From assembly GCA_016218805.1 (NCBI GenBank), contig JACRCW010000128.1, forward strand, positions 1 to 64,000: DNA of 64,000 bases, in the 5' to 3' direction. This document shows positions 51,592 to 61,571 of this stretch, piece by piece (within the stretch, counting starts at the first letter, position 1; every line of letters starts with the position of its first letter). Below the pieces are notes generated by a model, which ran no database searches, had not been told where the DNA came from, and saw nothing but the letters and a program-made list of their open reading frames with translations. The position numbers and the translations under genes were made by a program. This stretch comes from Deltaproteobacteria bacterium. Lineage in GTDB: Bacteria > Myxococcota > JACRCW01.

Positions 51592-52371
51592 ATGAGCCAC
51601 TGGATCTGGCCGCACCTCGATGCGGCGCACTTCTTCCTCTTCGGCGTGGTGGCCGTGGCGGGTGTGTGCTGCCTGGTCGCCGCCGCCGGCTATCCGTTGG
51701 GCTGGGGCGTCCTGGTGCGGCTCGGCGGTGCCGGGTTGGTCTTCCTCGGCGTCAGTTGGCTGGTCATGGTCGTGATGATGGAAGTGGACCGGCACGGGCG
51801 CTCCGCCGGGCGCAACGAGTACCGTGGGGAGGGCATCCTCCTGGTGGCCGCCATCGTCGGTTCGGTGGTGGCGGCGGTGACGCTGGTGGTGCTGCTGGTG
51901 CAGCTTTTCCGGCGTGAGGCGGGACGCGGCCCCCCGTCCAACGCGTGGCTGTGGGCGGGCGTGGGTCTGCTGCTGGTCATTCCGTTCACCGTGGGTTCCG
52001 CCGGGTGGACCCGGGCGCGCGACCTGCGCGCGCTTCCGCTGCGCATGTTGTTGCGGGACCTCAACACGCTGGGCGCCGGCGAGCGGAAGTGGAAGGCGCT
52101 GGTGCCACGCCTGGGGCTGGACGCCCGCACCGAGTGGACGCAGCTGGTGCATGATCGGTACTCCCGTCCGGACGGTCACCTGGGCCTCCAGGAGAAGTTG
52201 GCGGACCCTGACACGCGGGCCCGGCTCCGCAGTGCGTTGGATGACCCCGATCCTGACGTCCGCCACGCCGCCAAGGTCCTCCTGGTCATTGGTGTGCCAG
52301 AGCTGCGAGTGAGGTTCACCAACGCCGTCACCGCACCTGAGCAGGGCGTACGCGAGGCACTGGACCAATAG
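51592..52371 (+). CDS. Membrane protein with C-terminal HEAT-like segment
   Basis: 259 residues. About four hydrophobic helices lie between residues 10 and 150 (FFLFGVVAVAGVCCLVAAAG, GGAGLVFLGVSWLVMVVMM, GILLVAAIVGSVVAAVTLVV, WAGVGLLLVIPFTVG). The cytoplasmic C-terminal ~90 residues include HEAT-like DPDVRHAAKVLLVI. GGAGG lies close before ATG 51592, 34 bases after the Omp85 stop, so co-transcription is likely. Function unknown. Confidence 0.72.
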   Translation: MSHWIWPHLDAAHFFLFGVVAVAGVCCLVAAAGYPLGWGVLVRLGGAGLVFLGVSWLVMVVMMEVDRHGRSAGRNEYRGEGILLVAAIVGSVVAAVTLVVLLVQLFRREAGRGPPSNAWLWAGVGLLLVIPFTVGSAGWTRARDLRALPLRMLLRDLNTLGAGERKWKALVPRLGLDARTEWTQLVHDRYSRPDGHLGLQEKLADPDTRARLRSALDDPDPDVRHAAKVLLVIGVPELRVRFTNAVTAPEQGVREALDQ

Positions 52372-52500
52372 GCCTGAGTCCCGTGCGCCGCTCAGCGGTG
52401 ACCTTGTCAACGCGGTGGTGCGGGTCGTCGGGCTTGGCCAGGCTTGGCCACCGTCACGGCCACACGACCCGCGGACCCGGACTCACATCGCCGACCCGCC

Positions 52501-52524
52501 GGGACCGGTCTTGACCGGACCCGC
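52501..52524. terminator. Possible two-way terminator hairpin
   Basis: CGGGACCGGT (52501-52510), loop CTTG, ACCGGACCCG (52515-52524), nine of ten pairs. It is in the convergent gap 52372-52625, with no T-run; the rest of the gap has only a CTTGGCCAGG duplication near 52432-52450. Confidence 0.4.
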
Positions 52525-52625
52525 ACAGGCCCCAACCCGCGGGTCCACATCACGGACGCCCTGCCGCAAAACCCGACTGATGACGACGACGGGGCTCCGC
52601 ACCACGGGCGCGGGCGGACGTCGGC

Positions 52626-53111
52626 TCAGCTGCCGCCGTCCGCCGGGGGCGGCAGGCACAACGCCGGCGCCGTGGTGCCCGCGTCCGTCACGCCGTAGGG
52701 GACGCGCAGCAGGTCCACCTGTTCGTTGCTGCTGTCCACCACCGTGCGGCGCGGCAGGTAGGCGTACGTGGGCAGGCTCTGGCCGGGCTCCGGGTCATCG
52801 CGGATGACGGGGTCGCCCCCGCCGCACCCCAGCGAGCGCTCCACCTCGCCGTTGAGGTGGTAGGTCCCGGCGGAGCCGGTGGTGGCCTCCGCCACCACGG
52901 TGCCGTCCCGATCCCGCAGGCGCACCAGCTTCCCGCGCAGGCAGCGGAAGTCCGTGTTGTCCATGACCTGGCCGGTGAAGGCCAGCTGCACGCGGGCGTA
53001 GCAGCCGCACACCGTGGTGGCGCAAGCGGGCCCCGCGTCCACGCTGGGCGTGACGTAGCAGGCCGTGGACAGCAAGAGCGTGGACAGGCCCGGGACAAGG
53101 GGGAACCGCAT
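52626..53111 (-). CDS. Small lipoprotein
   Basis: 161 residues. Signal MRFPLVPGLSTLLLSTACYV with lipobox LSTAC. The mature part has several Cys (CATTVCGCYARVQL) and a transthyretin/CNA-B-like beta segment (LRDRDGTVVAEATTGSAGTY), suggesting a small beta-sandwich. No known family. ATG 53111. Divergent from the phosphoesterase gene that starts 99 bases away. Confidence 0.72.
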   Translation of the reverse strand: MRFPLVPGLSTLLLSTACYVTPSVDAGPACATTVCGCYARVQLAFTGQVMDNTDFRCLRGKLVRLRDRDGTVVAEATTGSAGTYHLNGEVERSLGCGGGDPVIRDDPEPGQSLPTYAYLPRRTVVDSSNEQVDLLRVPYGVTDAGTTAPALCLPPPADGGS

Positions 53112-53210
53112 GGCGTGTGGCCTCCGTGGAGCCCCAAGTTCAGCGGGCGCCCCCGGCGGGTGTCAATGCTCCTTGCGTGCGGGCAACGCCCCGGTACGCT
53201 GCGCGCTGGC

Positions 53211-54053
53211 ATGTTCTCCCGCCGTGAATTCTTCCAGGGGCTGCTGGCTCTGCCGCCCGTCCGCGCCATGGTGGACGAGCTGGACCAGGCGCGCACGCTG
53301 CGCCCGACGCTGCTGCGGGTGAACGTCCCGGTGCGCGGGCTGGACCGGCGGTTGGACGGGATGCGCATTGCGCAGATCTCAGACGCGCACATTGGCCTGG
53401 CGCTGGGGTTGGACCACCTGGTCAAGGCGGTGCAGCTGTTGGACGCGGACCCGCCGGACCTGCTGGCGGTCACCGGGGACCTGCTGGATGACGCGGACTA
53501 CGGGCGCGCGTGCTTTGACGTGCTGGCGCGCGTGAAGGCGCCCTACGGCCGCTTCTTCATCATGGGCAACCATGACGTGGGTGCGGGCCGGGACCGCGTG
53601 CTGGCCGCCGGGCGGCGCTGCGCGGCGTTCCGCGTCCTGGCCAATGAAGAGGTGGACGTGGAGGTCCAGGGCGCGCGCTTCCACGTCAGCGGCGTGGACA
53701 GCGCGCAGGTGCCGGGCGAATGGGACCTCAACGCCCCCCAGCTGGTGTCCTACGTCCAGCAGTCCACGCGCCGCCTGGCGGATGGGGACTTCCGCCTGTG
53801 CCTGGTGCACCACCCGGACAACTTTGACACCATCCGCGCGCGCGGCGTGGAGCTCACGCTGGCTGGTCACACCCACGGCGGGCAGCTGGCGCCGCTGGGA
53901 CCGCTGATGCAGGGCCGGATGTTCAAGTACGTGCGCGGCCTGTACACGCGCGAGGACAGCCACCTGTACGTCTCCGGCGGCACCGGCCACTGGTTCCCGC
54001 TTCGCATTGGCGTGCCGGCTGAGGTCACCGAACTCACCCTCCGCCGCGTCTGA
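53211..54053 (+). CDS. Tat-type metallophosphoesterase (YkuE/YaeI-like)
   Basis: 280 residues. N-terminal twin-arginine signal SRREFFQGLLALPP. The calcineurin-like metal ligands are all present: SDAHIG, GDLLDD, MGNHD, LVHHPDN and GHTHGGQL. The closest known relatives hydrolyse UDP-diacylglucosamine or other phosphoesters at the membrane; substrate not determined. ATG 53211 is chosen because it places RR right after the start; upstream in-frame DNA is antisense to the neighbouring lipoprotein. Confidence 0.9.
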   Translation: MFSRREFFQGLLALPPVRAMVDELDQARTLRPTLLRVNVPVRGLDRRLDGMRIAQISDAHIGLALGLDHLVKAVQLLDADPPDLLAVTGDLLDDADYGRACFDVLARVKAPYGRFFIMGNHDVGAGRDRVLAAGRRCAAFRVLANEEVDVEVQGARFHVSGVDSAQVPGEWDLNAPQLVSYVQQSTRRLADGDFRLCLVHHPDNFDTIRARGVELTLAGHTHGGQLAPLGPLMQGRMFKYVRGLYTREDSHLYVSGGTGHWFPLRIGVPAEVTELTLRRV

Positions 54054-54192
54054 CCGCGCGCGCACGCACAGCGTCACGCCGCTAACGCCAGCACCCCAGC
54101 GGCGGGGGAAACCGCGCCCGCATGCGGCCCTTGCCTTGGCGCGGCGCGTGCAGCACACCTCGCCCTTCTTTGGGCACCCCGGAGGCGGCAGC

Positions 54193-56361
54193 ATGGCTTG
54201 GCGAAGGTTGGGATGGGTCCTTTCAGGACTGGCGCTGGCCGCGCCGGCGCGCGCCGGGACGTTTGATACGCGCGGCGTGTTGCACGTCAGTGCGGACGCA
54301 GCGCTGGCGCTGACGTTTGACGGGGCGCAGGAACTCATGGAGCACGGGGCGCGCCTGTATGACCAGGACATGGCGCCGCTGCCGTCGGACCTGGGTGACC
54401 TCAACGCGCACGTGGTGGCTGCCGACGGGGCGGAGCTGGAAGGGACGGGCTACTACCGCATTGTCCGGGAGTCCTTCCGGGACCCGGGGCCCGCCTACCT
54501 GTCCGTGGAGCTGCCCACGCTGGAGGGGCGCGTGCAGGTGAGCGCGTGGACGCGGGCGGACTCGGTGATCGGCACGCTGTACGCGCTGTATTCGTCCACG
54601 TCGGACGGGTCGGACGGGTTCGGGTTTGCCATGGTGCAGGCCACCTGGAGCGGGCGCCGCACGTCGGATGACTGGGTGGAGGTGACCACCGGACCGGTGG
54701 ATGCCTCCGTGCTGGGGGTGCCGCTGCGGCGGCTGGTGCTGGCCGCGGGGTTTGGCAACCTGACGCTGGACGCGCTGGAGGTGCGCCGCGTGGGTGACCG
54801 GCTGGTGCCGGACGCCGCGTGCACCATGGCCAGGGTGGAAGACGCGTGCGGGACCCGGGGCGAATGCATCTACGGCCGCTGCGTGGATGCCGCCGCGGTG
54901 TGGGGTGCAGCGCCGCAGACGGAGCTGCACCGGCGGCAATACACGCAACGGCTGGGACACATCTTTTCGCGCTTCCATGCCAACCGGGGCGCGGTGAACG
55001 CGCGCGGGGGTGACTTCCGGGCGCGGCTGGACGGGCTGGTGGGCATGGACTCGCCGCGGGAGTTCTGGGCGGGCGTGTCTGAGGCGGTGAACTTCTTCCG
55101 GGACGGCCACACCGGTCCGCCCATGCAGTACGGCCAGTTCTACAGCAGCGTCCCGTCAACGATGGGCAGCCAGCAGAGCGGAGCGCTGGGGGTGTGCCTG
55201 GGCCTGACGGAGCTGGACCTGCGGGGCGGCGGGCTGGGCGTGACGGTGTTCCGCACCGGTGCGGGGTCCAGCCTGGTGGGGTCCACCCTCCGCGTGGGTG
55301 ACGTGCTGGTGCGCGTGGATGGTGAACCGCTGGCCACCTGGCTGGCGCGCGCGGACCGCATGGGGCGCAACGTTCCCTCGGACCCGGGCGCGGACCAGCC
55401 GTATGACGTGCTGGACCTCCCCGGCATGCTGTCGGCACGGGCGGGCACGCTGGAGTTTGAACGCTGCGTTTCGGCCACGGACTGCGCCAACCCCACCGTG
55501 GTCACCGTCCCGGTGGGCGAGCCCGTCCGGACCGCGGTGCTGGCGGCGGGCTCCCTGGCCGGCGCGGTGCAGCCCGCCTCGTGCGACGGGCGGTTCAGCA
55601 ACTCCGTGTCCAGCCTGGCGCCACCGTCGGATGACGGCTCAGACGTGGTGAGCCACGAGCGCGTGGGCGAAATCACGGCGATCCAGTTTGACGGCTTTGC
55701 CGCGGACACTCCGTGGGATGACGCCATCCGCCAGTCACTGGCGGGCGCGCCGCAGTTCCTGCTGTTTGATACGCGGCTGGGCAACGGCGGCTACCTGCAG
55801 CGCGTGGAGTTCCTGCTGCACCAGCTGCGGGACAACGGCAGTCCGCAGGTGGGGCTGGGGGTGGGACGGCCGTGGCAGTCCACGGATCCCATTGGCTATT
55901 TTGATACGCAGGCGGACTGTCTGGGGGCCTCTTCCACCGACGAGCTGGGCCTGGACGCGTGCGCGCAGACCATGGGGGTGCAGACCTGGGACGCACCGGC
56001 CAGCGCGTCCGCGGCCAAGGTGGCCTGGCTGAACACGGCGGACATCAGCGGCAATGACTACGCGCCGCGCCTGCTGCAGGGGCGGCCGGGGTTCCGCATC
56101 TTTGGTCCCACGCGCACCGCGGGGGCGTTTGGTGCCATCACCACGCTGCCGCCGCTGCTGGCCTCCGAATACTACGGCGGCTCCATCCAGGTGCATGACA
56201 CCCGCTTTGCGGACAGCGCGGAGCTGCTGCTCACCGCGCGCTATGAAAGCGGCCACGGTGTGCCCCCTGACGAGGTCATCACGCAGAAGCTGTCGGACAG
56301 CCTGTCCGGGAGCGACACGATGCTTGCCCGCGCCCGCGCGTGGCTGCTGGAGACGCCATGA
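54193..56361 (+). CDS. S41-family (Ctp-like) secreted peptidase
   Basis: 722 residues. Signal peptide MAWRRLGWVLSGLALAAPAR. A beta-rich N-terminal domain (~25-200) precedes a Cys cluster (CGTRGECIYGRC); the S41 region then shows FFRDGHTGPP, a PDZ-like part (GSTLRVGDVLVRVDGEPL), FLLFDTRLGNGG and the likely catalytic Ser in NTADISGNDYAPRLL. The acting Lys is not obvious. GGAGG seven bases before ATG 54193 fixes the start. It overlaps the next lipoprotein gene by 4 bases, suggesting a secreted protease/lipoprotein pair. Confidence 0.82.
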   Translation: MAWRRLGWVLSGLALAAPARAGTFDTRGVLHVSADAALALTFDGAQELMEHGARLYDQDMAPLPSDLGDLNAHVVAADGAELEGTGYYRIVRESFRDPGPAYLSVELPTLEGRVQVSAWTRADSVIGTLYALYSSTSDGSDGFGFAMVQATWSGRRTSDDWVEVTTGPVDASVLGVPLRRLVLAAGFGNLTLDALEVRRVGDRLVPDAACTMARVEDACGTRGECIYGRCVDAAAVWGAAPQTELHRRQYTQRLGHIFSRFHANRGAVNARGGDFRARLDGLVGMDSPREFWAGVSEAVNFFRDGHTGPPMQYGQFYSSVPSTMGSQQSGALGVCLGLTELDLRGGGLGVTVFRTGAGSSLVGSTLRVGDVLVRVDGEPLATWLARADRMGRNVPSDPGADQPYDVLDLPGMLSARAGTLEFERCVSATDCANPTVVTVPVGEPVRTAVLAAGSLAGAVQPASCDGRFSNSVSSLAPPSDDGSDVVSHERVGEITAIQFDGFAADTPWDDAIRQSLAGAPQFLLFDTRLGNGGYLQRVEFLLHQLRDNGSPQVGLGVGRPWQSTDPIGYFDTQADCLGASSTDELGLDACAQTMGVQTWDAPASASAAKVAWLNTADISGNDYAPRLLQGRPGFRIFGPTRTAGAFGAITTLPPLLASEYYGGSIQVHDTRFADSAELLLTARYESGHGVPPDEVITQKLSDSLSGSDTMLARARAWLLETP

Positions 56362-57239
56362 ACACGCGCGCCACGCTTCCCCTGCTTGCCCTGGCGGCCG
56401 CCTTGGCCGCCTGCACCACGCCCTCCGCCACCGACGGCGGCCCCGACGCGGGGACCGTTGACGCGGGGGGCGCCGCGGACGGCGGCAGCGACGCCGGCGT
56501 GGTGGTCCCGGATGCGGGCCCGCCGCTGCGCACCGTGGCGGAGAACGCGCCGCTGTTTGGTGACACCTCCGCCTTCAACCTGCTCCAGGATCCCCTGTTC
56601 ACCGGGCTGTTCTCGTCCAGCATGTCGTTCTTTGGGCTGGAGACCACCAGCGGCGGGATGAACGGCGCCTACACGCTGCCGTTTGACCGGGCCACGCCGT
56701 CGCGCACGCCCGGGATGACGGTGCTGGTGCGGTCCGGCAGCGGCAAGCCCACGGCGTTGGCCATGTTTGCCGGTGGCCGCGGGCCGTTCCTGGTGGAGGT
56801 GTGGGGCGCCCTCACCGACGACGCGGGCAAACCCTACCGGTCCGATCAGATCACGGTGCGCGTGGGCGAGGCCTGGCTGGGCTCCACCCCCGGCGTCACC
56901 TGGGCGGTGCCGTACATGGAGGGGGATGACCGCGTGGTGGGCGGGCGGACCTGGTTCCGGTACGCGGCCACCGTGCCGGACAACCTGCCGTCCATGTGCC
57001 TGTTTGTGGCGGAAGGCAGCGTGGGGGGCATGGATCTGGTGCTGGCCGGCCCGCAGGTGGTCCCCCTGGAACTGCGCGAGGCCGTCCCCGGCCAGCCTCC
57101 CCGCCCGCGCACCGTGCAGGCCACGCGCGCCCGCTGGACGCCCGCGGACCTTCCCATGCTGCAGCGCGCGCGGGAGCACCTGCCGGGGCTGGCGCCGCCC
57201 GCGCTGGGGCGGCGCGAGTTGCTGCGCCCCCGCCGCTGA
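56358..57239 (+). CDS. Lipoprotein coupled to the S41 peptidase
   Basis: 293 residues. Lipoprotein signal MNTRATLPLLALAAALAACT with lipobox LAAC, then an Asp/Gly linker. The folded part has strands such as PFLVEVWGALTDDAG and RTWFRYAATVPDNL; no family recognised. ATG 56358 overlaps the protease stop (ATGA), so the pair is co-translated; it might be a substrate or inhibitor. Basic Pro/Arg-rich C-terminus. Confidence 0.72.
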   Translation: MNTRATLPLLALAAALAACTTPSATDGGPDAGTVDAGGAADGGSDAGVVVPDAGPPLRTVAENAPLFGDTSAFNLLQDPLFTGLFSSSMSFFGLETTSGGMNGAYTLPFDRATPSRTPGMTVLVRSGSGKPTALAMFAGGRGPFLVEVWGALTDDAGKPYRSDQITVRVGEAWLGSTPGVTWAVPYMEGDDRVVGGRTWFRYAATVPDNLPSMCLFVAEGSVGGMDLVLAGPQVVPLELREAVPGQPPRPRTVQATRARWTPADLPMLQRAREHLPGLAPPALGRRELLRPRR

Positions 57240-57306
57240 GCGCCCGCGCGGGCCCCGGGCGCCGCCCGGTTGCAGGGTGCGCGCGGCGCGTGGTTCGCTC
57301 CGGGGC

Positions 57307-60300
57307 ATGAACGCGCGCATCCGTTGGCTACTCCCGGTCCTGTTGTCTGGACTCGCTGGCGCCTGTTCCCCCGTGGACGCGGTGCAGTCGGTGCACTTTG
57401 GGCTGCCGGGCACGTCCAAGACGCACGCGGTGATCACGCTGGAGGCGGGCACGGTGAGCCCGGGCGCCGCCTGGCGCATCCGCTCCGTGGCGCGCGTGGG
57501 TGACCACTCCGGCTCCACACAGCTGCCGGAGGGCACGCCGCGCGCCGCGCTGGACTTCCCGGTCCGGTACGCCGTCATTGCTGAGGGCCTGGAAGGCACG
57601 CTGGTGGTGGAGGTGGACGCGCTGGATGCCTCCGGCAACGCGCTGGGGCGCGCGCGCGGCCAGGTGGCACTGACGCCGCGCGCCGGCGTGTCGCTCACGC
57701 TGGTGCTCAGCCAGACGTGCACGCTGGACCCGGACTGCGACGACGGGACCTGGTGCAACGGCGTGGACCGCTGTGACCGCGGGATGTGCACGCGGGCGGA
57801 TCCGTGCCCACCGTCCGCGTTTGCCTGCGTGAGTCAGGTGGAATGCGTGGAGGCGGACCGGGCGTGCCGCTACACGGTGGACCACGCGGTGTGCGCGCAG
57901 GACGGCGGCGCCGCGTTCTCCTGCAACCCCACCGCCGGGTGCGTCCCCTGCGGTGACGGCGTGGTCAACCCGTACGGCGAGCAGTGTGACGACGGAAATG
58001 ACAACGCCAACGACGGCTGCCACGCCTGCCACCGGACGGCGTGGACGGCGGAGGTGCTGGTGGGCGCCGGTCAGCACGAAAGCCGCGCCGACCGCCTGCT
58101 GCTGGCGGTGCCGGAGGACATGGTGTTTGACCGGGCGGGGAACCTGTACGTGGCGGACTGGGGCCCCGGGCGGGTGTGGCGCCTGGAGGCGGCCACCGGG
58201 CGGGTGACCCGCGCCGCGGGCACGGGCGTGTCCGGCTTCAATGGTGACGGCGTGCAGGCCACCAGCGCGCAGCTGGCGGGCATCTTTGCGTTGACGCTGG
58301 ATGACCGCGGCAACCTCTACATTGCGGACACGGAGAACAACCGCATCCGCCGGGTGGACCGCTCCGGGCTCATCACCACGGTGGCGGGGATTGGCACGGC
58401 GGGCCTGGACCCGGACGGCATCCCGGCCACGGCGTCCCGGCTCAACGCCCCGCAGGGCGTGGCCGTCAGCGAAGCCGGCGAGGTCTACATTGCCGATACC
58501 AACAACCACCGCGTGTGCCGCGTGGAGCTCAATGGCCTGCTCACCACGGTGGCCGGCACCGGCACCGCCGGGTTCAACAATGATGACCAGCCCGCCATCA
58601 GCGCCCAGTTGGACAGCCCGGTGGACGTGGCGCTGTTTGGCGCGGAGGTGTTCATTGCGGACACGGAGAACGACCGGGTGCGCAAGGTGGATGCCGCCGG
58701 GTTCATCCGCGCGGTGGCGGGCAACGGTACCAGCGGGTTTGACTTCAATGACCGGCTGGCCACCACGGTGAAGCTGACGGCGCCCAGCGGCCTGTGCGTG
58801 GAGGCGGACGGGTCCCTGCTCATTGCGGAGGGCACGGGCAACCGGGTGCGCCGCGTGGAGGCCGGCAGCCAGTTCATCCGCGCCGTGGCCGGGGATGGCA
58901 ACCCCGGCTACACGGAGGACGGCATCCTGGCGGTGGCCGCGCAGCTCAACTTCCCTCGCTGGGTCACCACGGATGAACTGGGCAACATCTATGTGTCTGA
59001 AGAACTCAACCAGACCATCCGCCGCATTGACCACGTGGACGGCAAGATTGGCACCATGATGGGGCTGTCCGGGCCGGTGTACGCGGGCTACGGCACCAGC
59101 GCGCTGACGGCGTGGATGCAGGGCCCCAATGACGTGGCGGTGGGCCCGGACGGCAGCCTGTACGTCCCGGAGTATGAAGGCCACCGCATCCGCCGCATCC
59201 TCCCTGACGGCGGCATCACCACCGCGGTGGGCACCGGCGAGGCCGGTTATGAAAGCGACGGCGTCCCCGCCACCGAGGCGCCCATCCAGATTCCCGACGG
59301 CACGTTGGTGGACCCGCAGGGGAACATCATCTTCAGTGATTCCGGCAACCACTGCATCCGCAAGGTGGCACCCTCCGGGATCATCAGCACGCTGGCGGGC
59401 CGGTGCGGCGTGGCCGGCGCCCCGGCCAGCGGCGTGCCCGCCACCCAGGCGCTGTTCAACTACCCGGCGGGGATTGGGCAGGACGCGGCGGGGAACATCT
59501 ACGTGTCGGACAGCCAGAACCACGTGGTCCGCAAGATCACGCCGGCGGGCACCATCACCACGGTGGCCGGGGACCCCGCGTTTGATGACTACGTGGGGGA
59601 TGACGGCCCGGCGGTGGATGCGCACATCCCGCACGTCTACGGCCTGCGCGTGTCACCGGAGGGGCGCGTGTACATGGCGGATGACGAAGCGCACGTGGTG
59701 CGGATGATTGACCTGGACGGCACCATGCGCCGGCTGGCCGGTGACGGCAGCCAGGAACCCGGCTTTGCCGGGGACAACGGCCCGGCCACCTCCGCCAAGC
59801 TCAACGGGCCGGGCGGCGTGCTGGTGGACGCGCAGGGCAACCTGTTCATTGCGGACACGTTCAACCACCGGGTGCGCAAGGTGAGCCCGGTGCTGCCGGA
59901 CGGCGGGCCGTCCTCCGGCATCATCACCACGTACGCCGGCACCGGCGTGGCGGGCATTGGCGGTGACCTGGGACCGGCCACCGCGGGGACGTTCAACCGG
60001 CCGTATTACATGTCGTTCGCGGCGGACGGCGCGCTGCTCATCTCGGACTACAGCAACGGGCTGGTGCGGCGGATTGACGTGGACGGCACGCTGACCACGC
60101 TGGGGGGCACGCTGCACCTGGGGGATGGGCCGTTTGTCACCTCGGAACTGTTTGGCCCGGCGGCGCTGGCGGCGCTGGAGCCCGCGCGCCTGTGGGTGGC
60201 GGACGGGCGCAGCGGGCGGGTGCGGCAGGTGGACCTGGCGGGGCAGCTCATGGAGACGGTGGTGGGTCACCCGCGCCATGAGACGCCGGCGCTGGAAGGC

Positions 60301-61194
60301 GTCACGGAGGCGCGGCTGACGCGGCTGTTCAAGGATGCCAGCGGCGCGGCGTGGGACGGGGCGGGGCGGATCCTGTACGTGTCCGAACGCGAGGGTCACA
60401 CCATCCGCGCGGTGGAACTGGGTGACCTGGCGGACCCGGCCACGTGGCGTGCGCGGACGTACGCGGGCCAGGTGGGGACGCCGGGCGCGGTGGACGGGAC
60501 GCTGGCGGCGGCGCGGTTCCGCGCGCCCACGGCGTTGGCGTGGGACGGCGTGGCGCGGGTGCTGTACGTGGCGGAAGCGGGCAACCATGACGTGCGGGCC
60601 ATCCGCGTGGACGCCCCGGACGAGGGCACCTGCGTGACCACGCTGGTGAACGCACGGCACGCGCGCGGCTTCCGCGGTGAAGGCCCCACGGTGACTGACG
60701 GCGGCGGCGAGGTGCCCTACCCGGCGCTGGACGCCGCGCTGGACAGCCCGGAGGGTCTGGCGCTGGGCCTGGACGGGTCGCTGTACATTGGTGACACGGG
60801 CAACCACCGCGTGCGGCGGGTGAACCTGGCGGACGGGAGCATCCGCACGGTCATTGGGGACGGCATCCCGGCGGCCTCCGGCATTGGCGCGCCGGCGCGG
60901 TTCTTCCCGGTGGACAGCCCGCGGGGCCTGGCGGTGGACGCCCAGGGCAACCTGTTCATCACCTCCGCCTACGCCATCCGCGTGGTGAGCCCGCAGGCGC
61001 CGTCCAACGTGGTGTCCGGCCAGGACGGCGAAACCGTGGGGACCATCTACGGCGCGGCGCCGCGGGACGCCTACCCGGAGAGCGTCACGCGCTGCCTGTC
61101 TGACGTGGACCTGGCGGCGGACGGCCGCGTGGCGTGGGTGCTGGACGCCTGTCAGGGCTTCCTGGTGCGGCTGCAGCGCGCGGAGCTGCCCTGA
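57307..61194 (+). CDS. Giant NHL-repeat lipoprotein
   Basis: 1295 residues. Signal with lipobox AGACS. Residues ~20-135 are a beta domain; ~137-240 a Cys-rich region ending in the myxobacterial repeat CGDGVVNPYGEQCDDGN. From ~255 to the end there are at least a dozen NHL units, each with a core like GNLYIADTENNRIRRVD, forming one or more beta-propellers. Surface-exposed NHL propellers bind proteins or polymers. ATG 57307; 67-base gap from the lipoprotein gene. No active-site residues are recognised. The regularity shows no frameshift. Confidence 0.88.
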   Translation: MNARIRWLLPVLLSGLAGACSPVDAVQSVHFGLPGTSKTHAVITLEAGTVSPGAAWRIRSVARVGDHSGSTQLPEGTPRAALDFPVRYAVIAEGLEGTLVVEVDALDASGNALGRARGQVALTPRAGVSLTLVLSQTCTLDPDCDDGTWCNGVDRCDRGMCTRADPCPPSAFACVSQVECVEADRACRYTVDHAVCAQDGGAAFSCNPTAGCVPCGDGVVNPYGEQCDDGNDNANDGCHACHRTAWTAEVLVGAGQHESRADRLLLAVPEDMVFDRAGNLYVADWGPGRVWRLEAATGRVTRAAGTGVSGFNGDGVQATSAQLAGIFALTLDDRGNLYIADTENNRIRRVDRSGLITTVAGIGTAGLDPDGIPATASRLNAPQGVAVSEAGEVYIADTNNHRVCRVELNGLLTTVAGTGTAGFNNDDQPAISAQLDSPVDVALFGAEVFIADTENDRVRKVDAAGFIRAVAGNGTSGFDFNDRLATTVKLTAPSGLCVEADGSLLIAEGTGNRVRRVEAGSQFIRAVAGDGNPGYTEDGILAVAAQLNFPRWVTTDELGNIYVSEELNQTIRRIDHVDGKIGTMMGLSGPVYAGYGTSALTAWMQGPNDVAVGPDGSLYVPEYEGHRIRRILPDGGITTAVGTGEAGYESDGVPATEAPIQIPDGTLVDPQGNIIFSDSGNHCIRKVAPSGIISTLAGRCGVAGAPASGVPATQALFNYPAGIGQDAAGNIYVSDSQNHVVRKITPAGTITTVAGDPAFDDYVGDDGPAVDAHIPHVYGLRVSPEGRVYMADDEAHVVRMIDLDGTMRRLAGDGSQEPGFAGDNGPATSAKLNGPGGVLVDAQGNLFIADTFNHRVRKVSPVLPDGGPSSGIITTYAGTGVAGIGGDLGPATAGTFNRPYYMSFAADGALLISDYSNGLVRRIDVDGTLTTLGGTLHLGDGPFVTSELFGPAALAALEPARLWVADGRSGRVRQVDLAGQLMETVVGHPRHETPALEGVTEARLTRLFKDASGAAWDGAGRILYVSEREGHTIRAVELGDLADPATWRARTYAGQVGTPGAVDGTLAAARFRAPTALAWDGVARVLYVAEAGNHDVRAIRVDAPDEGTCVTTLVNARHARGFRGEGPTVTDGGGEVPYPALDAALDSPEGLALGLDGSLYIGDTGNHRVRRVNLADGSIRTVIGDGIPAASGIGAPARFFPVDSPRGLAVDAQGNLFITSAYAIRVVSPQAPSNVVSGQDGETVGTIYGAAPRDAYPESVTRCLSDVDLAADGRVAWVLDACQGFLVRLQRAELP

Positions 61195-61349
61195 AAGGCA
61201 GCCGGGCTGGCGCTCAGCGGGCCCCATTCGGCGGCGGAAGCGAGACACCTTCTGGGGGAAGATGACCTGTGGGGCCGGCGTCCCGCCGGCCGCAGACTGG
61301 CCCAGCCACCTACATTTGGTTACGAGGCGCCCCCCTTCGACTACCAAGG

Positions 61350-61567
61350 CGGGTGGGTGCCGGCACGGAGGTGGGTGGGTGCCGGCATGGAGGTGGCTGG
61401 GTGCCGGCATGGAGGTGGCTGGGTGCCGGCGCGGAGGTGGCTGGGTGCCGGCATGGAGGTGGCTGGGTGCCGGCGCGGAGGCGGGTGGGTGCCGGCGCGG
61501 AGGTGGGTGGGTGCCGGCGCGGGGGCGGGTGGGTGCCGCCATGGAGGTGGGTGGGAGCCGCCGTGGA
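61350..61567. repeat. Second 22-bp tandem array (about 10 units)
   Basis: Units repeat every 22 bases from about 61355 (61377, 61399, 61421, 61443, 61465, 61487, 61509, 61531, 61553) with core GGGTGCCGGCATGGAGGTGG; many contain the palindrome TGCCGGCA. It differs in sequence from the array at 45800 but has the same period. It ends just before the kinase stop. The 61195-61349 part shows no gene. Confidence 0.9.
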
Positions 61568-61571
61568 GGGC

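Noticed and set aside
48861..51593. Minus-strand open frame of 910 codons
   Set aside because: Antisense to the Omp85 gene, His/Arg/Gln-rich and without recognisable motifs.
57328..59634. Minus-strand open frame of 768 codons
   Set aside because: Antisense to NHL repeats; its repetitiveness mirrors the real gene.
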